Assembly (NCBI RefSeq): GCF_001542915.1
Contig: NZ_LNNH01000028.1
Span: 105,455 to 169,454 of the forward strand
Length of the DNA: 64,000 nucleotides
Direction: 5' to 3'
Source: Peribacillus simplex
Lineage (GTDB): Bacteria; Bacillota; Bacilli; Bacillales; DSM-1321
Positions within the stretch are counted from its first letter, which is position 1, and each line of letters begins with the position of its first letter. Below are positions 55,888 to 63,937 of this stretch, one piece after another. The notes under the pieces are model-generated. The model was not told the origin of the DNA. It saw only the letters and a list, made by a program, of their open reading frames with translations, and searched no databases. The translations under genes and the position numbers were made by a program.

Positions 55888-56679
55888 TCATGTCCAGTCA
55901 TTCCGATGTTCGGAAATGAATGTCATGTCATTTTGATAATGCCGAATATGGCCCTCCTCTATCATCTTTTGAAAAGCAGGGTCACCTTCACCCGCTTTTC
56001 TTGCTATGGTTTTACATAATCCTTCTAATCGCAGCAGCACCATTTCCAGATAATTCACTGCAACTCCTTCACCATAAGAATCAAAAAACAATTGAACTCT
56101 GTTTCTTATTCGGGCAGCATCTTGACTTGAATGATAATGAACTTCTTCTCCTGTTTCATTAAGATGAAATCTGCTTAATGGAACACAAGTGTATAGAGTA
56201 TATGCTATGTCCCAAAGTCGTGGTCCAGGTGCCGCTACATCAAAATCGATGATTCCCATCGGCGTTTCATCGTGAAAAATAATGTTGTATATGGCAAAGT
56301 CGTTATGGCAAAGCACCTCAGCAGGCTGTGGGGTGTTGTCGGTTGATTGCCAACCATCATCAAATGAAAAATCGCTTACAGAATCATGATAGAGACGAAG
56401 CATTTGGGCAATTTTTCGTAAGACATCATCTGACCACATATATTTTTTTAATGGATAATGCCCAGCTTCTCCTGCGATGTACGATAGAATTTCCCTTCCT
56501 TTTTCATCCATGCCAAGATATTTAGGAGCATATTCGTATCCTTTATGATCAAGATGGGTTAATAATGCATGAATCCTTTTGCTATTGGGCTTAATATCCC
56601 GTCTAACTGTATCACCTGACCTGGAAACTTTTGAAACATTACCACCAGCTAGTAATTCCTCTTTTGAATGATTAGGCAT
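55888..56679 (-). CDS. Aminoglycoside phosphotransferase (APH) family protein
   Basis: 263-residue kinase-fold protein. The catalytic loop CHNDFAIYNIIF (H.D...N) and the metal-binding GIIDFDVAAPGPRLWDIAYTLY identify the APH/choline-kinase superfamily. Small size and no resistance-gene neighbours point to a small-molecule kinase rather than an antibiotic-modifying enzyme. AAGGAGG precedes the ATG. Confidence 0.87.
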   Translation of the reverse strand: MPNHSKEELLAGGNVSKVSRSGDTVRRDIKPNSKRIHALLTHLDHKGYEYAPKYLGMDEKGREILSYIAGEAGHYPLKKYMWSDDVLRKIAQMLRLYHDSVSDFSFDDGWQSTDNTPQPAEVLCHNDFAIYNIIFHDETPMGIIDFDVAAPGPRLWDIAYTLYTCVPLSRFHLNETGEEVHYHSSQDAARIRNRVQLFFDSYGEGVAVNYLEMVLLRLEGLCKTIARKAGEGDPAFQKMIEEGHIRHYQNDMTFISEHRNDWT

Positions 56680-56750
56680 ATATCATCCTCCTTATCTTCT
56701 TCTGCCATCCTGTCCTTTTATCACCGCTACATAGAGAATAGGACAAAATC

Positions 56751-56792
56751 AAAAGGGTTTCGGAAGAAACTCCATCCCGAAACCCTTTTTTG
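56751..56792 (-). terminator. Terminator of the branched-chain aminotransferase gene
   Basis: AAAAAGGGTTTCGG pairs with CCGAAACCCTTTT; family member with the elements at 11715, 46191 and 63841. Confidence 0.8.
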
Positions 56793-56800
56793 AATAAGTA

Positions 56801-57889
56801 TCAATGAGTGACTTTTTCTTCAACTTTCGTCGTCCAGTTTAATTCATCGGCAATTTTACCTCTTTGAATACCAGTAAGTGTATCATAAAGTTTTTTGGAT
56901 AATTCACCAGTTTCGCCGCTTTGAACGACCATTTCCTCACCGTTCCATAAAAACTCACCAATTGGCGATATGACAGCGGCTGTTCCTGTTCCGAAGGCCT
57001 CTTCCAAGAGACCTGATTTATGGGCTTCATGAACTTCCTCCATGGAAATCCGCCTTTCCGTAACGGGAAGATTCCAGTGTTTTAGCAATTCTATAATGGA
57101 ATTACGGGTGATCCCCGAAAGTATGCTGCCGTTTAAAGCCGGAGTGATGATTTCACCGTTAATCTTGAAGAATACGTTCATGCTTCCTACTTCTTCAATA
57201 TATTTTTTCTCTACTCCATCCAGCCAGAGAACTTGAGCATAGCCCATCTTTTCGGATACTTCTTGTGCCTTGAGGCTCGAAGCATAATTGCCACCAGTTT
57301 TGGCTTCTCCCGTACCACCGTTCACTGCACGGGTGAAGGCTGACTCCACCGCAATTTTTACGGGATGAATCCCTTCTTTATAGTATGATCCGACAGGTGA
57401 CATGATGATGATGAACTGATATTTGTGTGACGGGGAAACACCAAGGTATGGCTCGGTCGCTATGATGAACGGCCTGATATATAGCGATGTCCCCTCCTCC
57501 TGAGGTATCCATTCTTTATCGACGCTTATTAAGGTTTTTAATGCCTTCAATGCAAAATCCACATCGACATCCGGTATGCATAACCGGCCATTTGAACTGT
57601 TCAAGCGCTGAAAATTCTTTTCGGGACGGAATAAAATAACTTCATCTTCCGGTGTGGAATAGGCCTTCAATCCTTCAAAAACGGATTGTCCATAGTGAAA
57701 TATCATCGCTGACGGCTCTAATGAGAGCGGTTGATAAGGAACAATTCTTGGATCATGCCACCCTTGTCCTTGGGTATAATCCATAATAAACATATGATCG
57801 GTAAAATGCTTACCGAACTCAAGCTGGTCCGCCTGTGGTTTTTCCTTCTTTGTTGTGCTAAGCGTGATTTGCATGTCATGTTCCTTCAT
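56801..57889 (-). CDS. ilvE: Branched-chain amino acid aminotransferase
   Basis: 362-residue PLP enzyme of class IV that makes Leu, Ile and Val from their keto acids. GEAKTGGNYASSLKAQ contains the PLP lysine, WLDGVEKKYIEEVGSMNVFF the fold signature, and GSILSGITRNSI the phosphate region. AAGGGG lies eight bases before the ATG chosen; a 15-residue longer ATG frame exists. Resembles B. subtilis YwaA/YbgE. Single gene between its own promoter and terminator. Confidence 0.94.
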   Translation of the reverse strand: MKEHDMQITLSTTKKEKPQADQLEFGKHFTDHMFIMDYTQGQGWHDPRIVPYQPLSLEPSAMIFHYGQSVFEGLKAYSTPEDEVILFRPEKNFQRLNSSNGRLCIPDVDVDFALKALKTLISVDKEWIPQEEGTSLYIRPFIIATEPYLGVSPSHKYQFIIIMSPVGSYYKEGIHPVKIAVESAFTRAVNGGTGEAKTGGNYASSLKAQEVSEKMGYAQVLWLDGVEKKYIEEVGSMNVFFKINGEIITPALNGSILSGITRNSIIELLKHWNLPVTERRISMEEVHEAHKSGLLEEAFGTGTAAVISPIGEFLWNGEEMVVQSGETGELSKKLYDTLTGIQRGKIADELNWTTKVEEKVTH

Positions 57890-57951
57890 TACCAAAACCC
57901 CTTGCTGAATAAATTTACAAGATTTCACTTCCATAAAATCTATCTTTCATT

Positions 57952-57981
57952 AGTTTACTCCTATCAGGAATCATAGTTCAA
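57952..57981 (-). promoter_or_regulatory. Candidate promoter of ilvE
   Basis: Minus strand TTGAAC, 18-bp spacer, TAAACT, about 65 bp upstream of the start codon. I saw no T-box sequence (GGNACCGCG) in the leader. Confidence 0.4.
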
Positions 57982-58685
57982 GTCCTTAAGACGAAATTTT
58001 CGGAATTTTTTTAAAATATTTTGAATTTGTCCGTTTTACTTATGTATGAATCCTGAACAAAAGACTGAGTATCCTAATCTTACCAAAAACAATATTCGTT
58101 TCGTCTGTATCAGCTTCTCTTTTCAAGGGAAAATTCAAGTTTCTTGAAACAAATCCCCTGTAATAAAGCCAATATGTTCGTACATTATATCATAACGAAA
58201 GACCTTGTGCTTACTCAATAAATTATTTCATAATAATTATTATATGGTGCCCTTACATCTTTGAATTGCCTCCTTTTTTTGTTTTCGCATCCTTTGTTGC
58301 ATTCACCAAATGAAGTTTGGTTGATTTCCCCTCCAATGCTCAGCTTTACAAATGGAAGCGATAAGCCTTCTCGGCGTGAAAACCTGTCCCGTTGCTCACG
58401 CACGAGTCTCCACCTTCTCTCCATTCGTTTTAAAAACGACCACCATTACGAAAAGGACCTGCCTAAAAAAAACGCATGTTACTTTCGAATTCGGTTTAAG
58501 CCCCGACTTCCTGGATCGGCATACTTTTCGACCTTACATTATTTGAATAACGAAGGTCTTTTTTCGTTTCTTCACACTTCTTTTCCTGATTTAAAAACTT
58601 CTTTCATACCGTTGATGATACATAGTTTAACTTTCAGCCATTTAAGGGAATCAAGGAAGAGATGGAATTAGGGGGGGGGATTTTT
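57982..58685. other. Long intergenic region with structured-looking minus-strand segment
   Basis: No supported gene over about 700 bp. On the minus strand the stretch 58270-58440 has several short helices (GCGTGA/TCACGC, CCAAA/TTTGG) and ends with a strong Shine-Dalgarno AAAAAGGAGG followed ten bases later by ATG-TAA, a start directly followed by a stop. It does not match a riboswitch class I can name. The 136-codon plus-strand frame here has no homology signs. Confidence 0.4.
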
Positions 58686-59753
58686 TTGTGGATCAATAAA
58701 CCATTTTTTAAATATGCCTGTGCGATTATATTGATCATTTTAATCATTTTTTTACTAGGTAAGATTGAATATCTTATACAGCCGCTGCAAAGCATCATTG
58801 CAGCCATGTTCTTCCCGATTATATTGGCGGGGCTATTATATTATGTATTACGGCCCGTCGTTAACTTATTAACTGGATTCATCCCTAGAACCATCAGCAT
58901 TTTCACTGTCTTTTTAATTATCTTTAGTTTGATTGGGTCAGCAAGCTACTTTGGAAGTCCCATAGTGGTCGATCAATTTCAAAAGCTATCGGAAGATTTA
59001 CCGAACAAAGTCAAGGAAATCTCTAAAGAATCTGAAAATATGATCAAAAAAAATGACTTTGGAATGATCAATACGGAAGCTTTAAAAGAAAATGCAGGGA
59101 AACACTTGAAGGATTATTCTGAAAAACTTTTAGTGAATGTCAGTACCGTGTTTACCACGATAACAAGCGTCTTAACAGTACTTGTGATTACACCATTCAT
59201 TTTATTTTATTTCTTGAAGGATGGAGAGAAGCTCAGACCCTTCCTGCTAAAATATATTCCAAGTGACGTGGAATCAGAGGGAAACACGATTTTAAAAGAC
59301 GTGGATAAAACACTTTCAACGTACATAATCGGTCAATTCATCGTATCACTGGTAATTGGAACGTTAATGTATATAGGCTACCTGATCATCGATCTGGATT
59401 ATGCGCTTGTCTTGGCCCTACTCGCTATGATCTTTACGGTCGTTCCATTTCTAGGACCATTAATAAGCATCATTCCTGCCCTTTTCATTGCTTTGCAGCA
59501 AGACGTCGGGATGGCCGTTAAAGTGATCATCGTCCTCACTGTCGTTCAACAAGTAGAGGGCCATCTAGTTACCCCGAATATTATGGGTAAACGCCTCAAT
59601 ATCCATCCTTTAACGATCATCTTATTGTTACTTGCTGCAGGTTCAATCTACGGTTTCATCGGCATTTTAATCGCGATTCCCACGTATTCCGTGGTAAAAA
59701 CGATCATCGGCAACTTCAGGAAGTTTCATCGATTAAGAAAGAAGTCGATATAG
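58686..59753 (+). CDS. AI-2E family transporter (YrrI/YtvI-like permease)
   Basis: 355-residue membrane protein with about seven helices. PLQSIIAAMFFPIILAGLLYYVLRPVV, FILFYFLKDGEKLRPF and the C-terminal LGPLISIIPALFIALQQDVGMAVKVI and HPLTIILLLLAAGSIYGFIG segments are typical of the DUF20/AI-2E permease family, whose substrates are mostly unknown. The TTG start follows nine G and A plus seven T; the in-frame ATG eight codons earlier is an alternative. A terminator follows 32 bp downstream. Confidence 0.82.
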   Translation: MWINKPFFKYACAIILIILIIFLLGKIEYLIQPLQSIIAAMFFPIILAGLLYYVLRPVVNLLTGFIPRTISIFTVFLIIFSLIGSASYFGSPIVVDQFQKLSEDLPNKVKEISKESENMIKKNDFGMINTEALKENAGKHLKDYSEKLLVNVSTVFTTITSVLTVLVITPFILFYFLKDGEKLRPFLLKYIPSDVESEGNTILKDVDKTLSTYIIGQFIVSLVIGTLMYIGYLIIDLDYALVLALLAMIFTVVPFLGPLISIIPALFIALQQDVGMAVKVIIVLTVVQQVEGHLVTPNIMGKRLNIHPLTIILLLLAAGSIYGFIGILIAIPTYSVVKTIIGNFRKFHRLRKKSI

Positions 59754-59784
59754 ATGTAAATGTCCGACCTTTAGCCGCGTTTAA

Positions 59785-59826
59785 AAGGAGACCTGCCCCA
59801 GTCAGAACGGTCTCCTTGTTTTTATA
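59785..59826 (+). terminator. Terminator of the AI-2E permease gene
   Basis: AAGGAGACC pairs with GGTCTCCTT, followed by GTTTTTAT. Confidence 0.85.
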
Positions 59827-59835
59827 TAGATAGAA

Positions 59836-60291
59836 TCATCCGTGTTTATTAAATATTCTTTTGACCCACCGTTTTACATCCGATTTCATGCTCTTCTCTT
59901 TCTTTACCGGAATGACCTGTTTTTGCTTCTCTATAAAAATCTCTTCTTTGTTTATCGCATCTTTTTCAGCTAGCACCAGACCCAATTCAGAGTCATGGTC
60001 TTGGTTCAGGACAATTTTATAAGGAATGTTATGAACCGCAGCCAATTTAATATATTTGCCAAGGTATTGATAATCCATCTGACCATTCAATAACAAGTTT
60101 GCACCGGAATGCCGTTTCATCATTTGCTCTATCTCCGGATACACATTCGCTTCAAAAACTTGGCTTTTTTTCAAGACAATGACGACGCGCTCCCTTAAAG
60201 TGCCAAGAAATTCTTTTCGTTCACCTGGCTTAATCTCTTTAGGACCATAAATCCCTTGTTCTAAATAGTCCTCGACTTTTGGGCGTGACAA
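59836..60291 (-). CDS. yueI: DUF1694 protein, YueI-like
   Basis: 151-residue protein with VEDYLEQGIYGPKEIKPGERKEFLGTLRERV at the start, as in B. subtilis YueI. It contains GANLLLNGQMDYQYLGKYIKLA, the family core, and a basic C-terminus (RWVKRIFNKHG). The TTG start has GGAGGTG eight bases upstream. Function unknown. Convergent with the AI-2E gene. Confidence 0.9.
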   Translation of the reverse strand: MSRPKVEDYLEQGIYGPKEIKPGERKEFLGTLRERVVIVLKKSQVFEANVYPEIEQMMKRHSGANLLLNGQMDYQYLGKYIKLAAVHNIPYKIVLNQDHDSELGLVLAEKDAINKEEIFIEKQKQVIPVKKEKSMKSDVKRWVKRIFNKHG

Positions 60292-60517
60292 TTGCTTCCC
60301 ACCTCCGCTTTCACTTTAATCATTCAATAATGTATGTAATATGGCCAAAAACAGTGCCCACCATTCCTTATGTGTCAATTAAAGGGTAGTATAGGCTGGA
60401 ATGACGCTCCCCCATAAGTGTACCCTCCCTTTTAAAAAATGTCACTTTTGCCAAGCTTCACGCATAAGATGGTATATGCGTAAAGATAAGATTTCTTTTA
60501 TTGAGGACGGGGAAAAC

Positions 60518-61264
60518 ATGAAAAAAGTGATTGTATTTGCATTAATATTCGTCTTTAGTTTATTGGGGTTCGAGCACTCAGCAAGTGCAGCAACCAGACA
60601 ACTGATTATTATCAATAAAGCCAATAATCAGCTGGCGTATTATGAAAATGACAAATTAGTGAAGGTGTTTCCAGTAGCAACGGGAAAGAAAGCTTCCTAT
60701 ACCCCTGAAGGAAAGTTCAAGATCGTGACGAAGATCGTGAATCGTCCCTATTACAAGGGCAACATAAGGGGAGGAGATCCAAAGAATCCGCTGGGAAAAC
60801 GATGGTTGGGGATCAATGCACGCAATACACCGGGGAATACGTATGCCATACATGGCAATAATGACTCAAACTCCATTGGGAAATATATAAGTGCGGGTTG
60901 TATTCGAATGTATAACGAAGATGTACAATGGCTGTATGATGAAGTGAGGATGAACACAGTCGTCTTGATTGCCAGTTCTAATAAACCATTCTCTAGCATC
61001 GCTGCTCAAAATGGGTATAAAGTGACCGGTCCAAATAGTGTCCCTGTTAAGGCAAGCTATTCGACGCTAAAAAAAGGAAGCAATGGTCCTAAAGTAGTCG
61101 AATTGCAAAAAAGGCTAACTAAACTTGGATATAATACAAAAGGGATAGACGGGGAATTTGGAAGCAACACCGAACTTGCCGTAAAAAAATTTCAAAAAGC
61201 AAAAAAACTTACAGCAGATGGGGTCGTTGGGCCCAAAACAAAAAAAGCGCTTGGATTAAAATAA
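60518..61264 (+). CDS. Secreted L,D-transpeptidase with peptidoglycan-binding domain
   Basis: 248-residue exported enzyme that crosslinks peptidoglycan by 3-3 bonds. Residues 1-25 form a signal peptide (hydrophobic VIVFALIFVFSLLGF, then SASAATRQ). A YkuD catalytic domain carries AIHGNN and SAGCIRM with the catalytic His and Cys; a PG_binding_1 domain (LKKGSNGPKVVELQKRLTKLGY) forms the C-terminus. GGGGAAAAC precedes the ATG. A terminator follows 11 bases downstream, so it is a single gene. Confidence 0.93.
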   Translation: MKKVIVFALIFVFSLLGFEHSASAATRQLIIINKANNQLAYYENDKLVKVFPVATGKKASYTPEGKFKIVTKIVNRPYYKGNIRGGDPKNPLGKRWLGINARNTPGNTYAIHGNNDSNSIGKYISAGCIRMYNEDVQWLYDEVRMNTVVLIASSNKPFSSIAAQNGYKVTGPNSVPVKASYSTLKKGSNGPKVVELQKRLTKLGYNTKGIDGEFGSNTELAVKKFQKAKKLTADGVVGPKTKKALGLK

Positions 61265-61275
61265 TCGGTCATTCT

Positions 61276-61305
61276 GATATCCGCAGGAGAGGATATCTTT
61301 TTTTT
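61276..61305 (+). terminator. Terminator of the L,D-transpeptidase gene
   Basis: GATATCC pairs with GGATATC, loop GCAGGAGA, then eight T. Confidence 0.87.
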
Positions 61306-61378
61306 GCCGTCCCCTATTCAGTCACACAACATTACCCAGAACAACATAAATTTCCCACATACACATCCGGCTTTATGT

Positions 61379-61384
61379 TATAAT
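61379..61384 (+). promoter_or_regulatory. Extended -10 promoter of a 33-residue gene
   Basis: TGTTATAAT is a perfect extended -10 element; the -35 region is weak. It lies about 60 bp upstream of the small membrane protein start. Confidence 0.5.
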
Positions 61385-61446
61385 TTATTCATGAACAGCG
61401 AATCATAATCGCACTGCCTTTCATTACATATAAGGAGGAAAATCAA

Positions 61447-61548
61447 ATGTACGATGAACTTCTCATAACGATCATAAAATCAACCTTCGTTATCGGTTCC
61501 ATCTTAATGTTTGTGATTTTAGGATTGGTAAAGGGACGTCAGTTCTAA
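61447..61548 (+). CDS. Small hydrophobic protein (33 residues)
   Basis: Sequence MYDELLITIIKSTFVIGSIL followed by MFVILGLVKGRQF: one predicted transmembrane helix with a short charged C-terminus. AAGGAGG lies eight bases before the ATG. It has an extended -10 promoter upstream and an intrinsic terminator 23 bp downstream, so the transcription unit is complete. It is not similar to a family I can name; short membrane peptides of this kind may modulate partner membrane proteins or act as type I toxins. Confidence 0.65.
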   Translation: MYDELLITIIKSTFVIGSILMFVILGLVKGRQF

Positions 61549-61570
61549 TTTCAATCCCAAACAGCCTCAA

Positions 61571-61613
61571 TCCTGATTACCTTCCTATGTCCTATTGGGT
61601 AATCAGGTTTTTT
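61571..61613 (+). terminator. Terminator of the 33-residue gene
   Basis: CCTGATTACC pairs with GGTAATCAGG, then TTTTTT. Confidence 0.87.
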
Positions 61614-61628
61614 CATGTAAAGAAAGCC

Positions 61629-61757
61629 TTACCAATTCCAGTTATCCGTTTTATCTAAAAGCTGATCAATGTCAAATGTATCAAGATGGAATGGAACTGA
61701 TTCTTCTGCAATTTCTTCAGTAGCTAGCAATAACTGGTCGATATCAATAACGGCCAA
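61629..61757 (-). CDS. Small acidic protein (42 residues)
   Basis: Protein begins LAVIDIDQLLLATEEIAEE and ends DQLLDKTDNWNW, acidic and amphipathic. TTG start with AAGGAGAGG nine bases upstream. It follows the 141-residue NDT-like gene by 112 bp on the same strand. Too short for standard tracks and no homology known to me; coding is supported by the ribosome binding site and lack of interruption. It might act with the upstream gene. Confidence 0.6.
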   Translation of the reverse strand: MAVIDIDQLLLATEEIAEESVPFHLDTFDIDQLLDKTDNWNW

Positions 61758-61869
61758 AACAGTCCTCTCCTTTTTTAATCGTCTTTACCCTCATTTAAAA
61801 TACATTAAACAGTACGTTCAAAAGATATTTTATTAGAGGGTAGCCGTTTAATTTTTCTATATTCGACAA

Positions 61870-62295
61870 TTAATCCATGTGAACGGAATTCTCTTTTTCG
61901 GATTCTTCCGGTGAAAGTGTATGTATCAATTTAACCAGCTTATAAAATGTACCGCTGCAAATGGTTACACCTGGCAAATTATGAAAAATCGATTTTTTAT
62001 TAATATGATAGTTGTCTTTCTCCGGTGAATACACAACAATTTTCTTGTTCAATGATAATGCATATCCAAGTTCGGAAAGGTTCCCCTTTCCTGCTGTTAG
62101 GAAGATTAGCATAAAGTCCGCTTCCTCAATTCCCTTTTTTTCGTATTCGCCAATGCCATCCGCAAGTTGGTTTTCTTCTTCAATGATTTGTAAATTCCAA
62201 TCATTTACACATGCAAACCCTTTTGACGTCAATTTTTTAATCAATGACCTAACTTGCTTCATGTTTTTTTCGTCTGATGCCATATAATATTTCAC
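61870..62295 (-). CDS. Nucleoside 2-deoxyribosyltransferase-like protein
   Basis: 141-residue Rossmann-like protein. YYMASDEKNMKQVRSLIKKL begins the fold, ADFMLIFLTAGKGNLSELGYALSLNKKIVVYSP has the conserved Ser-Glu-Leu-Gly and strand typical of NDT/TIR-like nucleotide-binding enzymes. The family often cleaves or exchanges N-glycosidic bonds or senses nucleotides; no firm substrate. GTG start with GGAGGTG seven bases upstream. Small acidic protein gene follows. Confidence 0.72.
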   Translation of the reverse strand: MKYYMASDEKNMKQVRSLIKKLTSKGFACVNDWNLQIIEEENQLADGIGEYEKKGIEEADFMLIFLTAGKGNLSELGYALSLNKKIVVYSPEKDNYHINKKSIFHNLPGVTICSGTFYKLVKLIHTLSPEESEKENSVHMD

Positions 62296-62584
62296 GGATA
62301 CACCTCCAAAATCTAAGACTATTGATACTTTTTACCTATGTTACCTATACTATACATATTCGTTATAAAGAACGCAATATCCTTTCCCCAAAAATAAAAA
62401 AATAATTTATTACCCAAAATAAATACCATCATCGTGTTTAGTAATGATGGTCATATCGATTGAAGATAGTCATGCATGTGTATCCTACCTCCCGATCCTT
62501 CCTCTATAGATTCCAATATGGTGAGATCCCACTATTGCTTCGTTTTTTTACATTGATCCCCTTTTCATCATCCAGAAACCAAAA
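62296..62584. other. Intergenic region, nothing recognisable
   Basis: No coding frame with a ribosome binding site was seen on either strand; A/T-rich with no clear promoter. Confidence 0.4.
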
Positions 62585-62615
62585 TAAAAACCCTGTCCTT
62601 TACCAGGCAAGGTTT
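62585..62615 (-). terminator. Terminator after the HicB-like gene
   Basis: AACCTTG-type arm pairs imperfectly with CAGGGTT; the minus-strand tail is TTTTTATTTT, immediately after the stop codon. Confidence 0.6.
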
Positions 62616-62936
62616 TCATTTTTCGTATGTGATATTTTCGATTTCGATTCGAAAGGGGGCTGACTCACATATATTAATTCCCCTATCAAGGTTCACCTTT
62701 TCCATTTCACTTGCATCCGGTATCGTTTTTTTATCGTGAATGAAATGTTCGACCATCGTTTCCAATAGTTCTTGAGCACAAGCTAAGGCATCTATCCGAT
62801 TCCTGCCGCTAACTGAAGATACAAATCCCTCTTGCCTGAAATCCGGAAAACAAACTTGAACAGAGAAAGAATCAAGAATCAACGGATGTTTTTCATAATA
62901 GAATACGGCTGGATACTCAAAGATTTGAATGGTCAA
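62616..62936 (-). CDS. HicB-like small protein
   Basis: 106 residues. SVQVCFPDFRQEGFVSSVSGRNRIDALACAQELLETMVEHFI and KKTIPDASEMEKV follow the HicB antitoxin pattern (pyrimidine-type fold with PD..., EAL..A.., IP.PS). No hicA toxin is adjacent and no DNA-binding tail is evident, so a toxin-antitoxin function is not supported. TTG start with AAGGGATG five bases upstream. Confidence 0.6.
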   Translation of the reverse strand: MTIQIFEYPAVFYYEKHPLILDSFSVQVCFPDFRQEGFVSSVSGRNRIDALACAQELLETMVEHFIHDKKTIPDASEMEKVNLDRGINICESAPFRIEIENITYEK

Positions 62937-63046
62937 ATTATCATCCCTTCTTGAATATTTAGAAATATAAGTTAATTATAACATGAAATTCATGTAAAAT
63001 GAGGTTTATCTTAGCTTTTCTATGTTTGTCAAGTTATTTTTTGTTA

Positions 63047-63328
63047 TTAATAGGTCGTAATGTCCGTATTTACGGCAAAATAAAAAAACACGAAGAATAT
63101 TAATATCGCGACAACATTCAAAATGATTCCTACTATGCTGCATACTTTTCCTGCTGTCACTAAACCATTCCCCGATTCCCCAGTAAGTTTCATTTCTGCT
63201 TTGCTCTTTGACGCAAATATTAGTCCTAGTACACCCAATATGATTCCGATGAAAGGAATCAGCAAGGACAGTACCCCCATAATCAGCGTGACAATCGCTT
63301 TACTATTGCTCCGTTTCATTTCATCCAT
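63047..63328 (-). CDS. DUF4190 small membrane protein
   Basis: 93 residues with two predicted membrane helices (IVTLIMGVLSLLIPFIGIILGVLGLIF and GKVCSIVGIILNVVAILIFFVF region) and the intervening ASKSKAEMKLTGESGNGLVTAGKVC, the DUF4190 signature. AGGTGGG precedes the ATG. Function unknown; common in Gram-positive bacteria. Confidence 0.85.
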   Translation of the reverse strand: MDEMKRSNSKAIVTLIMGVLSLLIPFIGIILGVLGLIFASKSKAEMKLTGESGNGLVTAGKVCSIVGIILNVVAILIFFVFFYFAVNTDITTY

Positions 63329-63629
63329 ATTTACCCACCTGCTTTCTTATTTTATATATACGGCCACTGAAAGGAAAAGATTCAATTTTTATGCTTTCGA
63401 TTGGTTATATAAAATCCATCCGCAGTTCTTATCTTTGGAAAATAGTAACCCCTGGGAAATGGAATAATAGCCATTTCCCAGCGCCTTCCATTTAACTATC
63501 AGTTATTAATCCCCATAATATTCCCAAAAAGTTCCCGAATGTAACCATTCACACAACCATTGCCTCCCCTGAATCAGACCAATAAAGACTGAAGGCTAAA
63601 ATGGCTTTATCCGACTGTTTTATTTTAGT

Positions 63630-63795
63630 GGATTAGATCGGTGCATTCGAAACTCCTGCAGGAAGGCTGTTGAAGTACCCCCCTCGCCGAGGAGGATCCC
63701 GGAACACCCGTGCCTGCAGTGGACTGGAATGGATGGAGAGCTCCTGCTGGCAGAGCGAGGAGCTTCAACATCCAATTGACGGTTTTTCAAACAAA
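63630..63795. repeat. GC-rich dispersed repeat of Bacillaceae type
   Basis: Interrupted palindromic segment rich in GAGGAGG, CTCCTGC and GCGAGGAGC with a TCAACATCC-type end. Its pattern is that of short noncoding repeats scattered in Bacillaceae chromosomes. A worn relative appears around 37345-37440. Recognised by composition, not by alignment. Confidence 0.5.
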
Positions 63796-63797
63796 AT

Positions 63798-63836
63798 ACT
63801 GAAGACAAACTCGATTTCTATCGAGTCTCAGTTTGT
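63798..63836. repeat. Two-step inverted repeat (ACAAACT family)
   Basis: ACAAACT and AGTTTGT flank CTCGAT/ATCGAG. Related to the perfect stem in the pdxST terminator at 37495-37545. Confidence 0.5.
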
Positions 63837-63840
63837 AGAC

Positions 63841-63878
63841 AAAAGGGGTTCGGAATTAAAAAATTCCGAACCTCTTTT
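63841..63878 (-). terminator. Terminator of the right-edge gene (GGGGTTCGG family)
   Basis: AAAAGGGGTTCGGAATT pairs with AATTCCGAACCTCTTTT on either strand. It lies about 60 bp after the stop codon of the partial gene. Confidence 0.75.
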
Positions 63879-63937
63879 GAAATTCCTTTGAAATTTTAAC
63901 CAAAGGTTACGAGATTTGGGCTCTTCGAGCCGCTATG

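Larger units (their letters stand above)
63329..63937. other. Non-coding stretch with dispersed repeat and terminator
   Basis: No gene is supported. It holds the repeat at 63630-63795 and the hairpin-terminator pair at 63796-63882. A partial gene begins after it on the minus strand. Confidence 0.5.

Noticed and set aside
55888..56679. Antibiotic resistance gene
   Set aside because: APH fold only; no resistance neighbours, mobile element or signature of a known aminoglycoside kinase.
58261..58671. 136-codon plus-strand frame upstream of the AI-2E permease
   Set aside because: No ribosome binding site, low-complexity Ser/Phe-rich composition, overlaps the structured minus-strand segment.
57982..58680. 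T-box, lysine or glycine riboswitch upstream of ilvE
   Set aside because: T-box sequence GGNACCGCG is absent, and the visible GCCGA and GGGGA motifs do not follow the order of the lysine or glycine classes.
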